From contig JACAXG010000059.1 in the NCBI GenBank assembly GCA_018881555.1, forward strand, positions 4,399,580 to 4,463,579: 64,000 nt of DNA, given 5' to 3'. The translations under genes were made by a program, and so were the position numbers. Within the stretch, counting starts at the first letter, position 1. The number at the start of each line of letters is the position of its first letter. This DNA is from Amblyornis subalaris. Taxonomy: Eukaryota > Chordata > Aves > Passeriformes > Ptilonorhynchidae. Below, piece after piece: positions 45,180 to 55,800 of the stretch. Below the pieces are notes generated by a model. The model was not told where the DNA came from. It did no database searches and saw nothing but the letters and a program-made list of their open reading frames with translations.

Positions 45180-48110
45180 ATCTGGAGTAATTGTAGCAAA
45201 ATTGGTGAGTACCCATGGGTTGTCAAGAAAAAGGACTCTGGATTTGTGTCAAGATACCTATCTGGCTGTGCCTGCATTTGGGAGTAGAGACCAAAAGTGG
45301 CCATCAGTGGGCAGCTTTAACTTTGACCACATAAAGTGTTTAATGCTAATATTGAAGACCATTTTTCAGCTCAGATTGATTTTTGGTATGTTTGGGATAA
45401 TTGGTGACATGATAGATCTCATGGCAGTTGTACAAGCCAGTCTTATGGGGTCAGGTAAAGAATGAGAACAAAACCAGGACATCTCCTTAGTCACTGCTAG
45501 TCATGCAAGCTCAGGCAGCTGCTGTAGATGTGTCTCTGTTTCCTTTGCCTCCCATTTTCTCTACCACTCCTTCTGTTCCCCTTTCTGGTACCTTCTGCTT
45601 TCCCTTCAACAGCTGTGGAGGAGGTGATAATTCCTTCTGCAGCAGCAGTGGGGGCAGAAGCAATGGTGCCATTTGGTGATGTGGCAGCAGCAAATGCCCA
45701 GGCTCCAGGAAGGAGTCTGGAATAAAAGGTTCAGTAAGAGATTAGGGGAATTTTTAGTGCATAGGACCTTTCTTGTTCAGGTGTCTGTTGGTTACTGGAA
45801 ACTCTATTTACTGCTGAAGAGCAAGTGTTGATTATGCAGGAAAATCAAGAAGAGNCTGCTCCTCTTGATGGTAGGACTGCGTGGCCAGAGGCAGAGCCAG
45901 ACAGTTCCTCTTACCAGATCAAGGCAGGATCAGATGCCTTAAGATTATGTTGAAAAGGATTGAAGAAATAATTAATGGGACAGAGGAAAAGTAATGCTGA
46001 CAAGGCATTAACTAGGTGGTGGAATGGACCCAGAAGCCCTGCAAAATGGTCTTTGTTTGTCTCCTTATTTGTAGATCAAGTGACCCCAGATATTCTCTGG
46101 GTTGGCATGGGAAGCTCATAGAGGAGAAATTAATTATTGCAACATTTGTGTATAATGGAAGGGATGAGGCTGAGATAAGGCAGAAGAGAAAACAGCAGGA
46201 AGAGAAGGCTGGCTTGTTAGCAGCTGCTTTGCAAGGCAGGAATTTCAAGGGAAAAANGGGTAATAATGGAAATAAGGGAAATGAAAATTTAAATTGGAGA
46301 AGTCCAAAGGATTGCCGCAACAAAACCAAGATANTGGAAAAGAGAATGTCCTGTGATCCCGAGACGAGAACTATGAGAACAACAAAGCAAAAATCAAATC
46401 AGTTGGAAGCGGAATGAAAGCGAGGAACAAGGATCAGACCAGACCCCCAAGCCCTAGCAGTGGAAGGAGCTACAAAAGTAATCCCCTTGGGAGACTTTGG
46501 TGAACCAATTACAGATTAAAAAATTGGAGATGAAACTTAAGGCATGTCTGATAGATACCAGCACAATTTATGTGACATTAACAACCCCCCATGAAGGATC
46601 AACAATTAAGGGTAAAGTAAATGTTGTATGAATAGAAGGTAAAACTACCTTTGTACCCAGGACTTGATGGCACAGATATATCCACAGCCTGATAATAATT
46701 CTTTTCTGCTGTTGGAATCAGCACCAGCAGACTTGGTGGGGAGATATTTGTTATACAATTTCGGGCACAGCTGCAGTGTTTACCANAAGGAATCTGTGTA
46801 TTCACATTGTGACTTTCAAGGGATATAGTAACAAAACATCATGATGGCCATGTGACTGAAGGGGGATAGAAAAACCCCAGGAACTCAGAGGTGTCCCNGG
46901 GGTTATTAAGGTCAGCTAATCCAGCACAGCTCGAAATGCAGGAAGGCAAACCTCCCTCCTTAAAANAGTACCTGTTATCTTGGGAGGCAAGGGAAGGTAT
47001 AAGACCAATAACTGAAGATTTTTCTCCCTTGCGAGTCTCCCTGTAATATTCCTGTCTTGCTGATTAAAAACCCCTAAATTAAGNTCAGATGAAAGACCAG
47101 TTTATAGATTTGTGCAAGACTTAGCAGCAGTAAATNGGTAACTGTATTGCAACCACTGGTTCCTGATCCTTCAACAACTATAAACATGGTAATGGCTAAC
47201 GCAAAATGTTTTACAGTAATTGATTTGTGCCCAGCTTGTTTCAGTGTAATGGTGCATCCAGAATCTCAGTATAATTTTGCCTTCACCTGGGAAGGAAAAC
47301 AGTAAATGTGGACTGGATTTCCTCAAGAGTTTGCAGGATTGCTGACTTTATTTTTGAAAATCCTAGGCAGAATTAGAGGGGACTTAACCAGTAACTCTGT
47401 ATTAATACAGTGTGTGGATGATGTGCTGACAGCAAGTACAAATAGGGAAAATTGTGTGGAAGACACACATAATGCCTGTTGCTTTGACTGCTAAAGGCTA
47501 TTGAGTCTCCCCAACCAAATTACAATTCTCTGAAGAGAAGGGAAGATATTTAGGAGATTTTTTTTTTGTTTTGTCAGGAGAGGGCAGGAAGGTACCAGAT
47601 GACTGAACAAAAACTCTCCAAGATATGTCTAAGCCTACAACTTTAAAACAGGAGTAGACTGAAGTTGCATACTCTGCACCACCCTCAATCGTCAGGGAAA
47701 GTAGAAAGAATGAATCAAAGCCTTAAAGACATCAAAGATTTGTGCAGAGACTAAAAAGGCCAGATGCTATACCTGTTTTTTTAATGTGCATTGAGGTGTG
47801 AAGGCCAAATAAATTGAGACTGACCTGGCAGAAGTGTTATGTGGCAGGAATATTCAAATTCTCAACATAATTATGGCTGCAAAAACATTCCAGTTGGTTG
47901 CTCTTTTTATGACTTATGTTCTTGGAGAGAACCCGAGATCCAAATGTTTGGTAAATACACCCAGATTTCAGGCTCCAAGGAATAAAAAGAAATATGAATG
48001 CAGAAGGGCTCTAGAGGAAAGAGCCTCTAGGGGGGTGAGTGTCAGCTGGATCTGCACACTGCTCATGGTCCAGGGGTTACTCTCAGAGCATTATCAGACN
48101 TTAATTTTGT
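45180..48110 (+). pseudogene. Endogenous retrovirus remnant (gammaretrovirus-like gag-pro-pol), defective
   Basis: Fragments appear in retroviral order on the plus strand: a matrix-like piece near 45,200-45,400, a capsid-like piece at 45,790-46,250 (shifted frames), half of a CCHC knuckle near 46,330-46,350, a protease-like piece near 46,530-46,790, a reverse-transcriptase piece at 47,085-47,560 and an integrase piece at 47,660-47,830. The RT fragment contains QCVDDVL at 47,411-47,431, where the usual first Tyr of the YxDD box is Cys. The integrase fragment contains HHPQSSGKVE. Frames are broken by several stops and indels, the RNase H region is missing, and no env was recognised. At about 3 kb it is far shorter than the 8-9 kb of an intact provirus, so it cannot make a functional product. 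Confidence 0.88.
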
Positions 48111-49907
48111 GGGGTATGTTCCTCCATGCTTGCACTTTCTGAAAATCTTACTCATTTCACAGTTTCAGGGTATGTAGGAATTTAATCTAATCTTAAAAGG
48201 CTTCAATTATTTGCTGTTTTGGCCCCAGCCAGGGCTGCTTCGTTAAAGAGTGTCATGACCAAGGACTTTTTAACCTGCCTTTTAAAGTTCTAGTTGGCAT
48301 GCTGAAGCTGTATTTCCAGCTTTGATCCTATAAAACACTATTTTTCAGCCTCTTTCATCTTGTGGATCCCCTAAATTTTTTTTCAGTGCCATTCTGGTCC
48401 CTTTACAATGAATTTCAGTCTGTTGTCAAGACAGCCATTATGCTAAATGTCTGCATTTGCTAAGCACTTCTAGTAAGCAATACAAAGTTAAATGACCCAG
48501 GGGTTTTGTTTGGTTGTTTTTTTTTGGTCAAAGAATATTCTGTCCTGCTTTAAAGAAACTTCTTAAAGCTCTTGAATTCTTTAATTTGCTGCAGGTATCA
48601 GNGGTTGCAGTATTTTGTGTCTGATAGCAAAGCTTCAGGAAAAGGCACCAAAGTGTGCTTTTGCTGCTTTTTCAAGTCTTTTGACTGTCACATTAGGTTA
48701 TCCATGTGCTAGAGNGTGACAAGATAGGGAATCTCTGTCACAACCACCTGCAATCTGGTGGTTGTAAAGCTGTTCTGGTGCCTTTTGTCCCCATTCTCTA
48801 CCGTACTGGAAGATTTTTCTTAAACGAGCCTGGCATTAACCTTCTCATAACCATAGCAGATGTAATGCTCAGATACTGTTCCATGAATCCTGCAGGGAAT
48901 TTTAACCTATGAAATCTTTTTGCCTTTGTNAATACTGCTTAGATGATGTTTGAAGATGGCAACGTTAGTGAAATTTCCCAAGTTCATCTTCCAAGCTGCA
49001 GGTAAGCGAAGTCTGTTTTCCCCTCAAAATGAGGCAAGAAAAAGCAAGGGGAAAGAGGACTGTGCTCCTTCAGTTAAGCTTTGTTCATGGAGTGACAGGA
49101 TTGAACCCATATGCCTGAATAGCTCTGCAATAATAAGGCATTTGGGGATTTTTTTTTCAAGCAAATGCAAAGCATTTCACCCTGCACGCAGCTAAATATA
49201 AATCGTGTCATTTCTAGTGGTTATTCCATATATGGGCTCTTGTTTTCACTTGTCATCGTGGACCACGCTGGGAGAGCCATGTCAGAGGAACTGTATGNGG
49301 TTGGTGTGCTCGACCTGGACAGCTGGGATCCTTATGTTCTCCTATGTCCTTACATTCTCGTTTATCTCACCTCCAGAAATCCTGGCCTTGACTCTTGCAA
49401 GTGTTGGACTGTACCTGCACCAGAAGTACTACAGGATGGAGAAAACCACGTGTACCTTGTCCATAATTAGGTCCAGAGCCTTTCTGGCTTTTGTAGCAGT
49501 TTTTGATGTCAGCACGTTTCTGCAACGTCCTTTTTTTTTAATTTGTGGGTTTCTTTAAATGTCCCTGTCACAGAGATATCATCTGTAGTTGAGGTTCTGA
49601 CATTAGCATTTGCTTTTTTTTTTGCTTACTATCACTATTTCTTCGATCAAGAAAGATCTCAGAAATAAGCATAGCACCNTGGCTAGTTTAATGTAACAGA
49701 GAAAGAATTCGTATGAATATGAATCTTCATCGCTCTCTGAGGCCCTGCTGCCCAACACAGCAGCATCTCTCAGGTGTGTGCCCCATCCCTGCCTTGTTGG
49801 CTGCACGGTTGAACTCCCCTGTGAGCCACTCAACGTTTTAAAGGGTTTTTAAGGTTTTAAAGAGAATGTCTCATGCGTGAATAGCTGTAGGTGTGGATTG
49901 GACACCA

Positions 49908-50005
49908 GGAGGTCTCCCCTCACCTCTCAGCCCTGTTCTCACGCTTGCAGCTCCCCTCAAGCTGTGGGACNTTGCAGAGCCTCCGTGGCTGCAAACCTCT
50001 CCCTC
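49908..50005 (+). repeat. ~90-bp repeat, copy 1
   Basis: Contains cctcacctctcagccctgtt, ctcacgcttgcagctcccct, caagctgtgggac and ttgcagagcc, about 80% identical to 52,510-52,620. The family is not recognised; it may belong to an LTR or SINE. Confidence 0.75.
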
Positions 50006-52509
50006 TCCCAGCGCCGTCCAGCCCCGGCTGTCCCTGCGCTGCGGCCGTGGCCACGCTGCTCCACCACAGGGGATGGGTGGGCAGAAGGGCCGCTGCAGCC
50101 GTGCACTGCTGGAGCTGCAGGCTTATTTTCTCTTTGCATGTGCTGAGTTTCTGGCATTGAGCTCTGCTGGCTACCTCAGAGCGAAACCGGGCCTGTGCGA
50201 ACCCTGACACACATTAATGACGGTGAAAATAGGTGTGCTGCCTGTGCTTACCAGCCTGTGGAAAGGAAGGTGTGCAGAGTTGATACNTACAGATTTCTTC
50301 GTGATATTTCACGGGTTATTTCCTGCTTTACTTGCTAGCTCAGGTTTTCCCATCTCCCGTGCTCCATCAAGGCCTCATGCCATGTGTGGAGTGAACCTCC
50401 ATTCTCCTTTCATGATGCCTCCAGCCTGAAAGGGCAAAATGGCCCTGTGAGCTTGCAGCTCACCAAGGAAAAAAGGGTTTAGTTCACCTTCCAACTACAA
50501 ATTCGTTTTTTGTTTTTTTTAATTTGGTCCACCCCCCCTCCTTTTTTCTACTTGTGATTTCTGTTAAGCCTTACAANGTGTTTTTCGTCTGCAGTAATCA
50601 CACAAAACTCTGTGTCTTTATATAAAAAGGGGAACTGAATTCTCTGCCTAGCCNAAAGGGTGTTGCGAGCACTCATTAGCCAATGATAGAAATTAATGCC
50701 TAATCTCATCTAACAATTTCATTATGTGTGAAATTTGGGAGGGTTGCTCTTAAAAGAGGCTGCTGATTGACGACAACACAGATTGTGTGTGTGCTGTCAT
50801 CTTTATCCTGGCTGTGATTCCTTTTTTTTTTTTAGCTATTGAGGATGTGAGGGACAGAAGAAGCCTAATGGGACTTCATATACTGCGTGATGTATGGGGC
50901 ACTTGCAGTCAGGAATATTGAACTCATAAATGTACTCATTTGCCCTGGAGTCACTGAGAGGGAGACGGAATACAGGACACCGCAATGTCACAGTCATGCA
51001 GAGTCACTTCTGTAACTACAGAGCAGCAGTACAAAGGCCATATTTTTCTTGGATTTTACTGCAAATCTCTAAAAGGGCTCTGTGAGGCTGCTCTCATTGG
51101 CTGGAAGAGAAGGTGANCTTGTGCTGGATTAGTCTGTATGCAGACCCCTTCTGCATCTTGTTTTTCTGACGTTCTGAACATTTTGGGGTGGTGTTTCGAA
51201 GTGACCCTGCACATGCTGTCTGTTCTGTCTCGTGTCTCCACCACAGCATTGCAACCCTAAGCTGTCCCAGCTTGCCCTTCAAGCATGAAGGTGAAATAAA
51301 TGTGCACATCTGAGGCAGATGGTTAGCCCCAGTCTTGCAGTGGTATTTGAGAGGGATTTTCTTCATGTTATTTCAGCAGCACAGAAGGAAATGAAAGTGT
51401 TTCTTACTGTAAATACTTTTTTGTCTCTCCCTCTCTTCCTCTGCACTGCTGAGTGTATGAAGACTCACTTCACTGNTTTTCTCAGAGAAGTCTATTTCTG
51501 TCTCAGATCAATTTAGGCCTGTCCTATGCACATATGATAAGGGCAGCATATTGCTGTGATAGCCTTGAACCAACTTGTAAGTTTGGGACACTGGGAGCAG
51601 GAGGCGAGATGTAATTGTCATTGATAAGAAGTCAGAGGGCCAAACCAGTGGCTGAAATGTGGAATTTGTCAACCACAGCCAGGTTGTTTGAAAAACANTG
51701 CAGACCACAACACAAGGGGTTTACCCATTTCTCAGAAATGTGTGTGTACACGTGAATCCCCTGTGTGGAGCTTCCTTAAGGGGCTGNGTCTGTCTGTGTC
51801 CAGAGAAACAGCACAAAAATATAAGGTTCCCAGCTGCATCCTGAACCACTGCTGTAGTTATTCCCCAGCACATCTGCTAAGCATGTGAAAGGATCCAGAT
51901 GTTGGCTGTGATGCTNTACCAGTTTACTTCCTCCAGTGAGCCAGACAGTTTCTGCTGTGATGTTTGTGTAACCACCTCAGCACCCAGTGCAACANCCAGT
52001 GTGCTTGAAGCCATCTCAANNAGTGCCAACAAAGTGTGTGGCCCTCCAGATAAATGGTTCCCAGTGTTCCTTCGGGATTGGCTTTTCAGTCTCATCTCTG
52101 AGATCTGCACTCCAAACTCTGTGGCTTTTGGGCTACATTCAGTTTAGTTTTGCAATGTAACTTAACTTCTCATAATCTTTATTCTTTGCTTGGGTGGCTG
52201 TATGGAGCCCTTCCTGCTTGGCAGGTACCCTTTGGTCACTAGAAGAGCTGGGCAAAGCTCACACTGGCGACACAGCCTTTGGGAACAGAGGGAGAGCCTT
52301 TTTCTTCCTGCTGGTGGGATGTCCAGGNGTGATCGTTGTTAGTATTTCAGAAAGTCATCTGGTTTACGCGTGCAGTGCTTTATCTGGCTGGACTGATTTC
52401 TCTTCCCTGGGTGGGGACACTGGACTTTGATAAACTGAAAGAGGTTGAAAGAAAAAGGCATTTTGCCTTTGCCCACTCTTGGCATTAGCATCTTCNTAAA
52501 TGGGGTGAG

Positions 52510-52620
52510 CCGACCAGGAGATATTTTTGTCTCTCCTCACCTCCCAGCCCTACTCTCACNCTCGCAGCTACCTTCGAGCCGCGGGACTTTGCAGAGCACA
52601 CTGTGGNTTGCATCGGCTCA
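52510..52620 (+). repeat. ~90-bp repeat, copy 2, just upstream of the CD2-like gene
   Basis: Contains cctcacctcccagccctact, ctcgcagctaccttcgagcc, gcgggactttgcagagc. It is the same element as at 49,908-50,005 and ends about 190 bp before the start codon of the CD2-like receptor. Confidence 0.75.
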
Positions 52621-52689
52621 GCCCGAGGTTCAGTCACCCAAAACCTTGCAGGTCTATTTTGAAACATCGTTCAATCTGTCCACCATGGA

Positions 52690-52806
52690 GTTTCTTTTCT
52701 TTTTTTTTTTCCACTCTGGCTTCTGACATCACTTCCCGAACATTGTATTCACCGAGCTCTGTAGCCAGATCGTCTCCTCAGCATATGATGCAAGGAGCTC
52801 TTTAAA
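52690..52806 (+). promoter_or_regulatory. Probable 5' UTR / promoter-proximal region of the CD2-like gene
   Basis: The segment just before the ATG holds tgacatca (CRE/AP-1-like) directly followed by cttcccg (ETS core on the opposite strand) at about 52,723-52,738. No TATA box is evident. ETS sites are common in leukocyte promoters, so this fits an immune receptor, but the transcription start is unknown. Confidence 0.35.
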
Positions 52807-52867
52807 ATGGATTTCGGCTCTCCTTTTGCTCTGCTCTGCTTGCTGGTGATAATAGCTGTTACTCAAG
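52807..52867 (+). CDS. CD2-like receptor exon 1 (signal peptide)
   Basis: The ATG at 52807 (context aaaatgg) opens a 20-codon hydrophobic leader and one base of a Gly codon before GTAAGT at 52868. It was chosen as start because it is the only ATG giving a leader in phase with the V-domain exon. Confidence 0.85.
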
Positions 52868-55800
52868 GTAAGTGGGATTTTTCTTTATGGGGTTGGCACA
52901 GATTTGCCTAGAGGAGCAGACACCTTAATTTTGCTCCAAGATNTTTTAAGGACTCTCTACCAGGTTTGGGGCGACATCAAATTTTGTAGCTGCTAAGGCA
53001 TGAAAGGGGAAGTCAGACCAAAGTAAGACAGATTATTTTTCTAGTAAACGAACAATAACTAACAATATTGTGCTTTCTGAGCNTCCTGCGTCTGTAGAAG
53101 CATTTCAGTGGGGAATGTAAGGTCCTTGTACGCAGAGTGCTGGCTGGAGAGCAATGTGGTCCAGCTCCTAACACTCAGTGTGACCTTGGGTTAGTTGCCC
53201 AGCTGCTGTCACCCTGCTGTTTACCCACCTCTGATTTACACACAGCAACTTAATAATGTGCAAGGGCACTGTGAGTCTTGCTCAAGTTAAATTTGTGACC
53301 TTACTCTTTGGGTAAAGGCAGCTGTGCACCTGCAGCTGNTGTTTCTGCTACCCTCCACAAGATCTATGGCACTGATGCCCTGAGGACCTTTCTTTGCACA
53401 GTCTCTCGTCTCTGAAGGGGGGTGGCAGAGTGATAGATGGNCATGTTACATTTGTGGAGAGCAAAGACCAGCTTTTGTTTCCCTGTGTGCATGGTGTGCA
53501 NGCCATTCCTGCGTTATTGAGGTGGGGGAAGGTGGACCTTATGGAAGGCATCCCAGTCCTCTGATTTTCAATNACTGGTGATCCAACTTGTCACTACAGT
53601 TGGGTCTGTCCCCCTTATGTCTCACCGGGGCATTTGCCTTCCTGGGAGGCAGCCGAGAGGGGACGGATGGACACGGCAAGTTTGCTCTCCTTTCAGGCTC
53701 TGCCACCTGGACTGGTGTGCTCAGCGGNGGCTCAGCAGTCTTTTCTTTGGGAATCCAAAGCCTGCAGGACTTCTCCAGCATGAGCAAGAACGATGGCAGA
53801 TGNATCACAGCTGTCTTAAACGATACTTTGTTGGCCAAGTGTGGCTCTTCTGCCAGTAGATGCCTGAACCTGGAGAATGGCTCCCTTGTGCTGAGGAGTG
53901 TGGAGAAAGAGGACGAAGGAAAATACGAATTTGTTTTTCAGAACACCACCAGATCTTTCACACTGGAAGTGTTTGGTAAGTGGCCTTCGTAGCAACAAGT
54001 AGCTTTTGAACTTTTGAGCCTGGTTGGAAGCCTGGTGCCTTGAAATTCTTCCTAAGAAACTGCTTGAGCTTGCATGAGCTATAGGTGCCTGTGGGAACCA
54101 TGCCAGTCTTCCTGCTGTGGCCTCAGAATTCCTGCTCCCTTTTGTGTGCCCCCTCATCCACCTGCAGAGTGCAAAGACAGAAACAAAGTCACTTTTGTAC
54201 AGGATCCAGCTCATTGCTTAGGGTAATGTGGAGAAGGCTTAAGTGGGTTTGTCCTCCTGCTGAACAGTGCTCTAGGCAGACAGAGACCATTGCTCTGGTC
54301 CTCATCACCACCATTCCTTTTGCAGGGCTTTCACTTACACAGGCTTCTGAGATAAATTGAAGCGTGCAAAGCTGTAATGAAAATGTCTGAGCAAACTGGT
54401 CTCAGTGAAGACAAATGAACCCTTGCACATTTTGGGTGCAAACAGGCGGAACTGCTGTGCAGAGCAGGTCAAAGATGTGACTCCTTGGCACAAAGATCAG
54501 GGGCTTAGACTGGAAGTAGTCAAAGACCACAGAAGTGTCCTGGGTTTAACCTCCGTTTCAGGGGATTTGCTTTGGGAATTTTTGCCTCCTCCTTGTGTTC
54601 TGTTGCCACCCCTAATGCAGGGAAACAATTTCACAGCAAAGGTGTTCCTGGAGGCAGGGCATTTTAAATGAAGATTATGTCCTAGTTGAAGAAAGTGATT
54701 TTTGATCTTATTTCCATGGATGGATATTCTCAATATTTCTCCTTCTGTCATAAAACCGTACCAGTTCTCTATCTTGTTTGTATTTGCAAAGTGGCAAATG
54801 TAGGAAATAGGTTTGCTCCTTGTAGGAGACTGAAAGAGAAATTCAGGGAAATGTAGTAAGAGCAATGATTCATTGATTCATTTTAAAATGACGTGGTCTG
54901 GGCATCCTATCTAACTGCAGGTGTCTTGTGTTGGTACCCACGTTGGTCATGATTTGCACCAGTTCCTCTCAAAAATGGAAGAAGAGGCAGAGTCACAGCA
55001 GAAGTACAACCCNCTGGTGGAGGAGAGGGCTGAGTCTCTCTGAAGCTAAGGTTATCTGCTGATTACAGAGCAAGGCTCTGGCTGCCAGATCCTTTGGATG
55101 ATTCCACCATCCTCTCAGATCAGGGGCTTTTATTTTTTGGTTTTTTTCAATATCGGTAAGGAAAATGAAGAGATGGCAGATCTTTGTGGCATCCCCGAAA
55201 CAGGGACCAAGAGTCAAAGCAGGGTTGGGGTGGGCACTGTGAGGCATTTCAGGACAGAGAGCAGGCACTGAAGAGTCTGGTTACTCATTTCTGTGCTCCC
55301 TCGATGCCAGTAAATGCGGTGGTACTGAGAGAGCTGGTATGGGAAGTTTCTGCCCAGCTCATGTTCACTGCTGAGTCCTCTCCTCACCTCTCTCTCTCCT
55401 CCCTGTTCCCTTTGCCCCATGCTGTGTGTGACCAGAGCCGACCGTTGGTATCCAGTGCTTCCCTGATGGGACTGCAGAGTTGTTCTGCAACGTGACCAAC
55501 AACAAGAATGCGTCCTTTCGGTGGCTGCTGAATGGCACCGACCCGAGTGTCCCTGGGGCTTGCGTTAAGGACGGTGGCAAGAAGGTTCACCTGGACAAAA
55601 CCGTGCCTGGGGAGTTTGTGTGTCTGGTTACTCACGGGACGGGTGCCATGAAGACCAGGCCCATCGAGCTGTCTTGCAGCTACGGTGAGTAACGGCACCT
55701 CCAGAAAATCCTCCTCTTGGTCTCTTGCAGCAGCAAACTGAGGAGTTGTTGGTGTCTTCCAAATACCAGACTCTCCTGTCCCCTGACAGCTGCCTTCCAG

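Larger units (their letters stand above)
48111..52806. other. Interval between the retroviral remnant and the CD2-like gene
   Basis: No gene was recognised. It includes two diverged copies of an ~90-bp sequence at 49,908-50,005 and 52,510-52,620, and the upstream region of the CD2-like gene. Confidence 0.5.

Noticed and set aside
49205..49558. Hydrophobic plus-strand open frame suggesting a multi-pass protein
   Set aside because: No family resemblance, an unresolved codon, and no splice partners; probably chance.
49877..50207. Overlapping GC-rich open frames
   Set aside because: They cover the ~90-bp repeat and a GC-rich patch; several frames are open at once, as expected from composition alone.
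53578..53859. Alternative frame of the CD2-like V exon starting at an upstream acceptor (about 53,600)
   Set aside because: It gives no Ig features and would not join the C2 exon in phase; the acceptor at 53,696 does.
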